Shown: one piece after another, positions 1-5,854 of the stretch
How the letters are laid out: every line of letters begins with the position of its first letter
Numbering within the stretch: the stretch's first letter is position 1
Source: JAJNPS01 sp046589965
GTDB lineage: Bacteria; Pseudomonadota; Alphaproteobacteria; Rhodobacterales; Rhodobacteraceae
Reading direction: 5' to 3'
Assembly (NCBI GenBank): GCA_046589965.1
Contig: JBKJVF010000144.1
Coordinates: 1-6,930, forward strand
Length of the DNA stretch: 6,930 bases
The notes under the pieces: model-generated
What the model was told of the DNA's origin: nothing
What the model saw: only the letters and a program-made list of their open reading frames with translations
Database searches by the model: none
Position numbers and translations under genes: made by a program

Positions 1-1081
1 GGGTTTTGGCCACAAGTTCCGCATCCCCTGCGGCAAGGGCCGCATCGAACTGCTGAAAGGCCTCAATCCGGTCCCAGATGCCGCCAGAGGCCGAAGGTTC
101 GCCCTCATCGGTGTAAAGCCCAAGCAACCGGTTGGGGTCCAGCACACCCGCGCGCGCCAGACGCTCGGCCGCCTCCAGCTGTTGCTTCCAGCCATTTGTC
201 GGGCCCAGCTCGGCATGCGCAAAGGCCAACGGCAGGCCAATGCTGGGCAGCGGTTCGCCGATCGCCTCGAACATCCGCAAGTCGAGCGGGGTGACGGGGG
301 ATGGTGGCACAGGTGTCGGTTCACCTTCGTAAAGGTCAGGATCCAGAAACCGCGACAAAAGCGCATCCTGTTCGGACGTGATGTAGCCAAGCGCCTGTGC
401 CGTGCGCAGCGTCAGCGCGGCGGCATTCCAGTCGCCGGACCGCGCAAGGCAAAAGACCCGTGCGGGAAAGGTGGGGGCTAGGTCAGGTGCCGCGCGCATC
501 TGGTCGCAGGCGCGATCCTCGGCCCCGGTCAGGAGGGCCACGTCAAAGCTGCGGCGGAAAAGCTCAGGGCCGGTATCGCCGGTGGCGTCGATCAGCGCCT
601 GCGCCTCGTCCAGTGCACCCAGCGCCAGCAACTTGTCGATCCGTGCCATCAACAACCGGCCCGTGCCATCCGAATCAACCGGTTGCCTGGCCTCGGCCAA
701 CAAAATTGTGCGAAACAGCGTTTGCAGTGCCGGCAGGGTTTCCACCTTTTCGGCCGTCAGATGGACGGCGATCTCTTCGGACAGGCCGACCCCCCACAGA
801 CGTTCCGGCAGGCCGCTTTTGGCGGGCGGGATCAGGCCGACCGCGTCGCGGGACGGCCCGTCGATGGTCGATGTGGCAACGGTTTCGGGCATGAAGCCGT
901 CCGGCGTCACCGGCGGCTCATCCGGTTTCTCGTCTGGTGTCTGCACCTTGGTGCCCGCAGGCGTCGATACCGATTGCGACAGCCAGTCAATGGCCGACAG
1001 CGGTTCATCGGCTTGGGCAAGGGCACTGAAAGGCGCAAGTCCGGCAATCAGGACAAAGGCCGCGCAAAGGTCAGTTCGCAT
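1..1081 (-). CDS. Secreted helical-repeat-like protein of unknown function (3' end outside window)
   Basis: The frame is open for 360 codons from the ATG at 1081 to the window edge, so the C-terminus is missing. I do not recognise the family. Residues 1-22 look like a Sec signal peptide: MRTD, a hydrophobic core, then ALA before QADEP, so cleavage after A22 and a periplasmic or secreted product are likely. Residues 40-85 are rich in Pro, Thr and Asp and look like a linker. Residues 95-245 are Ala/Leu-rich and mostly helical, with short helix pairs suggestive of TPR- or Sel1-like repeats but no clear consensus. Two cysteines (C192, C211) could form a disulfide. A second Pro-rich stretch lies at 254-266. 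An in-frame TGA nine bases before the ATG fixes the start. GGTGA six bases upstream is a modest ribosome binding site. The ATG lies inside the end of the small membrane-protein gene, which suggests translational coupling. Function cannot be inferred; a surface or envelope role is a guess. Confidence 0.85.
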   Translation of the reverse strand, partial: MRTDLCAAFVLIAGLAPFSALAQADEPLSAIDWLSQSVSTPAGTKVQTPDEKPDEPPVTPDGFMPETVATSTIDGPSRDAVGLIPPAKSGLPERLWGVGLSEEIAVHLTAEKVETLPALQTLFRTILLAEARQPVDSDGTGRLLMARIDKLLALGALDEAQALIDATGDTGPELFRRSFDVALLTGAEDRACDQMRAAPDLAPTFPARVFCLARSGDWNAAALTLRTAQALGYITSEQDALLSRFLDPDLYEGEPTPVPPSPVTPLDLRMFEAIGEPLPSIGLPLAFAHAELGPTNGWKQQLEAAERLARAGVLDPNRLLGLYTDEGEPSASGGIWDRIEAFQQFDAALAAGDAELVAKT

Positions 1082-1205
1082 CCAGCGTCACCGGTTGGAT
1101 CACATCGTCTTGTTCGGGACTGAGGTCGCCGAAATAGGCGAACCCGACCACCCCCAGGAACCCGATAAACCCAAGCATGAGAAGATACTTGATCAGTCGC
1201 ATCAT
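1071..1205 (-). CDS. Small single-pass membrane protein, 44 residues
   Basis: ATGATG at 1205-1200 opens a 44-codon frame ending in TGA at 1073-1071. The protein starts MMRLIKYLLM. Residues 4-25 form one hydrophobic helix with glycines at 12, 15, 18 and 21, a three-residue stripe that could favour tight helix packing. R3 and K6 precede the helix, and D27, E31, D33 and D34 follow it, so the predicted topology is N-terminus in the cytoplasm and a short acidic tail in the periplasm. AAAGG ten bases before the first ATG is a fair ribosome binding site. The last 11 bases overlap the start of the downstream secreted-protein gene, so the two are probably coupled and may act together at the membrane. 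The frame is short, but membrane-helix design, charge asymmetry, ribosome binding site and overlap together support a real gene. I know no assigned function for it. Confidence 0.72.
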   Translation of the reverse strand: MMRLIKYLLMLGFIGFLGVVGFAYFGDLSPEQDDVIQPVTLDAN

Positions 1206-1308
1206 TGCGGTCGTGCCTTTTCGCTGCCCAAGTCTGTTGCCTCACGTTTGCTGCCCCACATCTGCGCCGCGAAGATCTGCCTCGGGTTGGGTCCCGTGGT
1301 CGATCACG

Positions 1309-1332
1309 ATGCATGACGTGCATTATATATAT
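1309..1332. promoter_or_regulatory. Probable divergent promoter region with small palindrome
   Basis: The 214-base gap between the small membrane-protein gene and aroK has no coding potential I can support. In it, 1321-1332 is a sharp AT-rich spot in GC-rich DNA. On the minus strand it holds a perfect TATAAT (1327-1322), with only weak -35 candidates around 1344-1352. On the plus strand it holds TATATA (1324-1329 or 1326-1331), also with a poor -35. Directly beside it ATGCA (1309-1313) and TGCAT (1319-1323) form a perfect inverted repeat with a 5-base spacer, a possible operator. I infer that it drives the small-protein operon leftward and possibly aroKB rightward. No regulator is identified. 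Confidence 0.4.
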
Positions 1333-1419
1333 GGCATTTCGTGCAAGTTCACGCCATTCAGGTTCTGGTGTGCGAAAACTCGGCGACGGATCGCGCGGCG
1401 GCAGGGGAACCCGCAAGAC

Positions 1420-2007
1420 ATGGCGGCAAGCAGGAACATCCAGACAGGGGTGATGCAGGCCTATCGGCTGCGCAAATCGGTTATTCTGGTGGGGATGATG
1501 GGGGCCGGCAAGACAGCCGTCGGCACCGCAACCGCGCGGATGCTGGGTGTGCCATTTCTCGATTCGGATGATGAAATCACGCGCGCCGCCCAACGCTCCA
1601 TTGCAGAGATTTTCGAGCGTGACGGCGAGCCGTTTTTTCGCGCCCGCGAATCCGAGGTGTTGGGACGGCTGTTGCAGGGCGACCCGGTCATCCTGTCGAC
1701 GGGTGGCGGTGCCTTCTTGAACGCGCAGAACCGCGCGATGATCAAGGAAGCAGGCGTCGCGGTCTGGCTGCGCGCCGACCTTGACCTTTTGTGGCAGCGC
1801 GTCCGGCACAAGACAACAAGGCCCTTGCTGCGAACGGCTGAACCGCGCAGCACACTGGCCGAGATTTTTGCGGTGCGCACACCGATCTACGCGTTGGCTG
1901 ACCTGGTGGTGGACGCAGTTCCCGAACTGTCGGTTGACGGCATGGCGCAAAAGGTGATTTCGGTCCTTGCAACGCGTCCGGATGTTTTGGCAGAGGTTGG
2001 AACATGA
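1420..2007 (+). CDS. aroK: Shikimate kinase
   Basis: This enzyme phosphorylates shikimate at the 3-hydroxyl with ATP in the cytoplasm, the fifth step of the chorismate pathway to aromatic amino acids. With the ATG at 1420 it has 195 residues, slightly longer than the usual 170-190. Visible family features are a Walker A loop GMMGAGKT (25-32), the DSD motif (48-50) and FFRARE (72-77) near the shikimate site, the GGG turn (95-97), the RPLL lid motif (134-137) and the C-terminal RTPIY (153-157). The start is uncertain. ATG 1420 has AGGGGA eleven bases upstream. ATG 1453 would give 184 residues, but its AGGGG is only two bases away. The frame extends farther upstream to 1177, but that part resembles no shikimate kinase and overlaps the promoter region. 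The stop codon overlaps the aroB start, so the two genes form an operon. Confidence 0.95.
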   Translation: MAASRNIQTGVMQAYRLRKSVILVGMMGAGKTAVGTATARMLGVPFLDSDDEITRAAQRSIAEIFERDGEPFFRARESEVLGRLLQGDPVILSTGGGAFLNAQNRAMIKEAGVAVWLRADLDLLWQRVRHKTTRPLLRTAEPRSTLAEIFAVRTPIYALADLVVDAVPELSVDGMAQKVISVLATRPDVLAEVGT

Positions 2008-3122
2008 TGGACCTGGACGTGGTGCGGGTCGACCTGGGCGCGCGGTCTTACGATGTCCGCATTGCCGCGGGCCTGATCGACCAAGCGGGCGACCATATCG
2101 CGCCCCTCTTGCGACGGCCCAAGGTCGCGGTGATCACGGATGAAACCGTCGCCATGGCCCATCTGATGCGGTTGAACCTGGCACTTGAGGCCAGCGGCAT
2201 CGCCATGACCGCCCTTGCCTTGCCTGCGGGCGAGGCGACGAAATCGTGGGACTATCTGTCGCGCGCGGTGGAATGGCTGGTCGAACACAAAGTCGAACGC
2301 GGCGATCTTGTGGTGGCGTTCGGGGGCGGCGTCATAGGCGATCTGGCGGGATTTGCCGCCGCGATCTTGCGCCGAGGCGTGCGGTTTGTGCAGATCCCGA
2401 CGACGCTTTTGGCGCAGGTCGACAGCTCGGTCGGAGGCAAGACCGGCATCAACAGCGGGCATGGCAAGAACCTGATCGGCGCGTTTCACCAGCCAACGCT
2501 GGTCCTGGCCGATATCGACGTGCTCGACACATTGCCCCCGCGGGATTTTCTGTCCGGCTATGGCGAAGTGGTGAAGTATGGCCTGCTGGGCGACGCCGTC
2601 TTTTTTGACTGGCTGGAAAAGAACGGTCCTGCCATGCGCGACGGCGACAAGGCGGCCCGACAATTTGCGGTGACCCGGTCGGTCACCATGAAAGCGGGCA
2701 TCGTCGCCCGCGACGAAACCGAAGAGGGTGAGCGGGCCCTGCTCAACCTTGGCCACACCTTTGGCCATGCGCTGGAAAAGGCCACGGGCTATTCGGATCG
2801 GCTGCTGCATGGCGAAGGGGTCGCAATCGGCTGCGCCCTAGCATTCGAGACAAGCCAGCGGCTGGGCCTTTGCGCGCAGGAGGCACCGAGCCGCGTTCGC
2901 GCCCATCTGAAGACCATGAAGATGATGACGGACCTGGCCGATATCCCTGGCGAGTTGCCGGATGCCGACGGACTGCTTGCGATGATGGGGCAGGACAAGA
3001 AGGTGGTTGACGGCCGCTTGCGCTTTATCCTCGCGCGCGGGATCGGGGATGCTTTTGTCGCCAAGGACGTTCCCCTTGACGTCGTCCGGGGGGTTCTGGC
3101 GGACGCCTTGCGGGGGCGCTGA
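2004..3122 (+). CDS. aroB: 3-dehydroquinate synthase
   Basis: AroB converts DAHP (3-deoxy-D-arabino-heptulosonate 7-phosphate) to 3-dehydroquinate, the second step of the shikimate pathway, using NAD+ and a divalent metal. The protein has 372 residues, close to the 362 of E. coli AroB. The nucleotide-binding segment GGGVIGD lies at 107-113, PTTLLAQVDSSVGGKTGIN at 132-150 and SGYGEVVKYG at 184-193. The expected metal ligands are present: E188, H251 in the GHTFGHALE motif, and H269 in LHGEG. No key residue is missing. The start ATG at 2004 overlaps the aroK stop as ATGA, and a second ATG follows directly at 2007. AGAGG at 1992-1996, inside aroK, is the ribosome binding site, seven bases from the first ATG. 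The overlap points to coupled translation with aroK, an arrangement common in proteobacteria. No clear terminator follows the gene. Confidence 0.97.
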   Translation: MMDLDVVRVDLGARSYDVRIAAGLIDQAGDHIAPLLRRPKVAVITDETVAMAHLMRLNLALEASGIAMTALALPAGEATKSWDYLSRAVEWLVEHKVERGDLVVAFGGGVIGDLAGFAAAILRRGVRFVQIPTTLLAQVDSSVGGKTGINSGHGKNLIGAFHQPTLVLADIDVLDTLPPRDFLSGYGEVVKYGLLGDAVFFDWLEKNGPAMRDGDKAARQFAVTRSVTMKAGIVARDETEEGERALLNLGHTFGHALEKATGYSDRLLHGEGVAIGCALAFETSQRLGLCAQEAPSRVRAHLKTMKMMTDLADIPGELPDADGLLAMMGQDKKVVDGRLRFILARGIGDAFVAKDVPLDVVRGVLADALRGR

Positions 3123-3241
3123 CCGGCCACTCATCCGTGAACGTCCTGAAAACGTCGTGATCTTCGTCGCTTGCACCGAAAAGCTGGTACGCCGCATGCC
3201 CGTCAATGACAAGCGGCCTAGGCGGCAGATTAAAGGAAAGT

Positions 3242-3316
3242 TGGCTGGGGCGGGAGGGATCGAACCTCCGAATGTCGGTACCAAAAACCGATGCCTTACC
3301 GCTTGGCGACGCCCCA
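3242..3316 (-). tRNA. tRNA-Gln (anticodon TTG)
   Basis: The minus strand folds into a complete cloverleaf. The acceptor stem is TGGGGCG paired with CGCCCCA, followed by discriminator G and an encoded CCA at 3244-3242. The anticodon stem is TCGGT/ACCGA around the loop TTTTGGT, giving anticodon TTG at 3284-3282, which reads glutamine CAA (and CAG by wobble). The T arm is GGAGG, loop TTCGATC, CCTCC. The 75-base length including CCA is normal. The gene stands alone, downstream of the converging aroB and divergent from the YhiN-like gene. No intron or mobile-element junction is seen at its 3' end. Confidence 0.97.
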
Positions 3317-3326
3317 ACTGGCGCGG

Positions 3327-3355
3327 TGTTTACCCAAGCGGGCCCAAGGCTGCAA
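3327..3355 (-). promoter_or_regulatory. Possible promoter of tRNA-Gln
   Basis: On the minus strand TTGCAG (3355-3350) and TAAACA (3332-3327) are separated by exactly 17 bases. This would place transcription start a few bases before the tRNA 5' end at 3316. Each hexamer matches the sigma-70 consensus at only three of six positions, so the support is mainly spacing and location. Confidence 0.35.
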
Positions 3356-3397
3356 GGGGTCATGTCCCGGTATTTCTGTCGCGCACCATCTTGCCAC

Positions 3398-3415
3398 AAG
3401 CCCCGCGCAGGGCTT
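3398..3415 (+). repeat. Hairpin beside the ribosome binding site of the YhiN-like gene
   Basis: AAGCCC (3398-3403) and GGGCTT (3410-3415) form a perfect 6-base-pair stem with a 6-base loop. The next bases, AGGT (3416-3419), are the likely ribosome binding site, seven bases before the ATG at 3426. In mRNA the stem would touch that site and could affect translation, but no regulation can be shown. No T run follows, so it is not a terminator on this strand. Confidence 0.35.
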
Positions 3416-3425
3416 AGGTCGGGCA

Positions 3426-4604
3426 ATGACCGAATGTGACGTTGTGATCCTGGGCGCAGGGGCCGCAGGCCTGATGTGCGCCATTGAGGCGGCGCGGCGG
3501 GGGCGCCGCGTGATCGTCATCGACCATGCCAAGGCGGCGGGCGAAAAAATCCGCATTTCCGGCGGGGGGCGCTGCAACTTTACCAATCTCGGGATTGCAC
3601 CGGACCGGTTCCTGTCGCGCAACCCACGCTTTGCCCTCTCGGCGCTGAAACGGTTTACGCAATGGGATTTCATCGCACGCATGGATGCGGCCGGGATCGC
3701 GTGGCACGAAAAGGCTCTGGGGCAGCTTTTCTGCGATGGGTCGGCCACCCAAGTGGTGGCGATTCTGACCGGCGATCTGGCGCGGGCGGGCGGCGGGTTG
3801 TGGCTGGGTTGCGCTGTGGGCGACATCGAGGCGGCATCACGCGGCTATCAGATCGAAACGGCGCGGGGACCGGTGCGGGCCGCGTCCGTCGTGGTGGCAA
3901 CGGGCGGCAAGTCGATCCCCAAGATGGGGGCGACAGCCTGGGGATATCGGCAGGCGGAACGGTTCGGCCTGCCGTTGGTCGAGACGCGGCCCGGTCTGGT
4001 ACCCCTGACCTTTGCACCGCAGGAGCTAAACTGGATCAGCACTTTGGCCGGGGTTGCGGTGCCTGCCAGGGTCAGGGCGTCGGGGTCATCCTTCGACGAG
4101 GCGCTTTTGTTCACGCATCGGGGGCTGTCGGGGCCTGCGATCCTGCAGGTGTCCAGTTATTGGCGGGAAGGCGAGGCGATCACGGTTGATCTGGCCCCGG
4201 GGCGGGACATGGGCGCGGATCTGCGCGCGGCAAAGGCGACGGCGGGGCGTGGGCTTTTGCGCACGGCCCTGGGGCGGGTCTTGCCAGAACGGCTGGCGCG
4301 GCATCTGGAGGACGCATCCGGGATCACCGGCCCGCTGGCCGAAGTGCCGCAACGCGACCTTGATCGGGTGGCGGGGCTGGTGTCGGATTGGCGTCTGGTG
4401 CCGGTGGGGTCAGAGGGCTACCGCACGGCTGAAGTGACGCTGGGCGGCGTCGACACGGCGGCCCTCGACGGGCGGACAATGGAGGCCAAAGCCCTGCCAG
4501 GTCTGTATTTCATCGGCGAAGTGATGGATGTGACGGGCTGGTTGGGCGGGTACAACTTTCAGTGGGCCTGGTCGTCGGGATGGGCAGCGGGGCAGGTGGT
4601 GTGA
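3426..4604 (+). CDS. yhiN: YhiN/RdsA-type FAD-dependent oxidoreductase, putative 23S rRNA dihydrouridine synthase
   Basis: The 392-residue protein belongs to the HI0933/YhiN flavoprotein family. It begins with an FAD-binding GAGAAG loop (10-15), then the family signature KIRISGGGRCNFTN (41-54), TQWDF (78-82), WHEKALGQLFCD (93-104), a second nucleotide-site motif ATGGKSIPKMGA (158-169), LFTHRGLSGPAILQ (228-241) and the C-terminal GEVMDVTGWLGGYNFQW (364-380). From memory, E. coli YhiN shares nearly identical blocks throughout. That protein has been described as RdsA, which makes dihydrouridine at position 2449 of 23S rRNA. The same role is inferred here, not shown. Other family members are BaiN-type bile acid reductases. 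The cytoplasmic location is supported by the absence of a signal peptide. ATG 3426 is chosen because it sits just before the FAD loop and has AGG nearby; frame upstream of it would run into the tRNA gene. It stands alone, divergent from tRNA-Gln and convergent with the glycosyltransferase. Confidence 0.9.
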   Translation: MTECDVVILGAGAAGLMCAIEAARRGRRVIVIDHAKAAGEKIRISGGGRCNFTNLGIAPDRFLSRNPRFALSALKRFTQWDFIARMDAAGIAWHEKALGQLFCDGSATQVVAILTGDLARAGGGLWLGCAVGDIEAASRGYQIETARGPVRAASVVVATGGKSIPKMGATAWGYRQAERFGLPLVETRPGLVPLTFAPQELNWISTLAGVAVPARVRASGSSFDEALLFTHRGLSGPAILQVSSYWREGEAITVDLAPGRDMGADLRAAKATAGRGLLRTALGRVLPERLARHLEDASGITGPLAEVPQRDLDRVAGLVSDWRLVPVGSEGYRTAEVTLGGVDTAALDGRTMEAKALPGLYFIGEVMDVTGWLGGYNFQWAWSSGWAAGQVV

Positions 4605-4736
4605 AGGGGGGCAAGGTGACGAAAGGCAGCCCGGATCGCCTCGCCTCGTACGGTCAGAGCGATTTGCCTGATTCATGCTGGGTCGGTGATCAAAAACGGT
4701 CCGCGAACACGTAGCATTCACGCCCGGCCAGTCATG

Positions 4737-5603
4737 TCATGGTTCGGCGTCCGAGACTGCTTCAGGCTCATCGGACGACTTGATCTGAACCGGTGCAGCG
4801 GCCGGATCAATGTCGTATTTGGTGCAAAGCTTGCCGATGAAGCTGTTGGGATGGGGGGGCACGAATTCACCCAAAGAGGCAAATTTTACCTGGAAAGGCT
4901 TGCCGCCGACATGATGGATCGCGATCGTATCCTCGGGTATAATGATCGGAGCCAGTTTCGGGCGGAAATAATTGCGTCGAAGAACAATGGGATGGACCGG
5001 GTAAAATGAATGGGGCGGCATCCGATGTGTGCCCTCACCCGTCTTTTCCAAGGCATAGTGCAAAGCCACCGGCCCGAAGGTCATGTAGGGAAGTGCTGTC
5101 CGCTCAATCTCGCTGATGTGAAATCCAGTCGGTTGCGCGCGGTCCAGAATGTCTTGCGGCAGCAAATGACGCCATGGCCAGTCGGGCGGCAACACCAAGT
5201 CCTTTGCATTGAAGAGATCAACGAGATAGCCAAGCGCAGGGGAATCCTGCGGCAGCCTCAGGACCGCATTGCCCGTCCAGCGACCAGCCATGGCAAACAG
5301 ATAGGGCCTGTCCGGCATGGGTTGAAGGCAGGCGACATCGCAATCCACCCAAGTCGCACCGGTCTTCTGGATCAAATTGATCCGAAAGATATCCGCAAAC
5401 TGGGCAAATCCGCCGGAATAGCCATAATCTGCAGGTTCGGGCAGAATATCGGTTGCATCTGCAAGTTCCACCCCGCTGGGGACATTGAGGCCCTGCGTGT
5501 AAGAATAAAGCACCGTCTTGTGCCCATGCGCGGCAAAGGATTTCAGGCAAACCTGTTCAAAGAACGACAGGGGCGACCCAGTCCAGAATGAGGCGACGAT
5601 CAC
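4737..5603 (-). CDS. DXD-type glycosyltransferase, probably capsule or surface glycan
   Basis: The 288-residue protein resembles the family with a sugar-nucleotide-binding DXD motif (Gly_transf_sug, GT32-like). The N-terminus IVASFWTGSPLSFFEQ (2-17) and FEQVCLKSF (15-23) fit bacterial members. FAQFADIFRINLI (66-78) precedes WVDCDV (85-90), in which D87 and D89 would bind the metal and sugar nucleotide. FGPVALHYALE (176-186) and the HHVGG block (230-234) match later family elements. There is no signal peptide or membrane helix, so it is a cytoplasmic or membrane-associated enzyme. Donor and acceptor are unknown. The start is GTG at 5603; a TAA directly precedes it in frame, no ATG lies near the N-terminus, and the ribosome binding site is poor. 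Sampled lines show about 52-57% GC, below its neighbours. It follows kdsA on the same strand after 251 bases, which suggests a place in capsule synthesis. Confidence 0.85.
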   Translation of the reverse strand: MIVASFWTGSPLSFFEQVCLKSFAAHGHKTVLYSYTQGLNVPSGVELADATDILPEPADYGYSGGFAQFADIFRINLIQKTGATWVDCDVACLQPMPDRPYLFAMAGRWTGNAVLRLPQDSPALGYLVDLFNAKDLVLPPDWPWRHLLPQDILDRAQPTGFHISEIERTALPYMTFGPVALHYALEKTGEGTHRMPPHSFYPVHPIVLRRNYFRPKLAPIIIPEDTIAIHHVGGKPFQVKFASLGEFVPPHPNSFIGKLCTKYDIDPAAAPVQIKSSDEPEAVSDAEP

Positions 5604-5729
5604 TTATGGTGCCGAAATGCCCGCCAACACACAAAGATGTCCGGCAGTATTCGCGGTGTGTGCACGCAGCATGAACCAAGACCTCTGGTCACAGAAATTT
5701 CCTATCCATGGCGAAAATGCACTTATCGA

Positions 5730-5758
5730 ACTTTCGTTCACGCCATTTGACCTGTCAA
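5730..5758 (-). promoter_or_regulatory. Possible promoter of the glycosyltransferase gene
   Basis: In the 251-base gap between kdsA and the glycosyltransferase, the minus strand has a perfect TTGACA (5758-5753). After 17 bases comes GAAAGT (5735-5730), a poor -10 element; AAAGTT with an 18-base spacer is no better. If used, the mRNA would have a leader of roughly 120 bases. The support is mainly the -35 match and the lower GC of the gap. The gap also holds CACACA/TGTGTG (5628-5633, 5657-5662) as a loose inverted repeat and nothing else I can support. Confidence 0.3.
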
Positions 5759-5854
5759 GCGCGTGGTTCCGAACTTGCGGCAGAAAGGGAATTTATACGG
5801 CACTGGTCGTTGGCGCCGTTCAGGAACGAGTATCCCTGCATCATTTGCGGCGAC

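Noticed and set aside
402..1316. Plus-strand open frame of 304 codons opposite the secreted-protein gene
   Set aside because: It is Arg/Ser/Pro-rich with no domain, as expected for the antisense of a GC-rich gene. The minus strand has a signal peptide and a coherent protein.
1048..1950. Minus-strand open frame of 300 codons opposite aroK
   Set aside because: It is antisense to clear shikimate kinase motifs and has no recognisable domain.
1887..2810. Minus-strand open frame of 307 codons opposite aroB
   Set aside because: It is rich in His, Arg and Gln with no family features, and aroB on the other strand is certain.
3123..3241. Gap between aroB and tRNA-Gln examined for a terminator, small RNA or attachment-site repeat
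   Set aside because: Only a short palindromic core GCCTAGGC and a repeated AACGTC were seen. There is no stem with a T run and no duplicate of the tRNA 3' end.
4686..4720. Possible terminator after the glycosyltransferase: a minus-strand run of five T (4696-4692)
   Set aside because: The bases before it form no stable stem.
5763..5842. Minus-strand 29-codon frame starting ATGATG in the kdsA-glycosyltransferase gap
   Set aside because: There is no ribosome binding site, membrane helix or other sign of a real peptide; frames of this length are common by chance.
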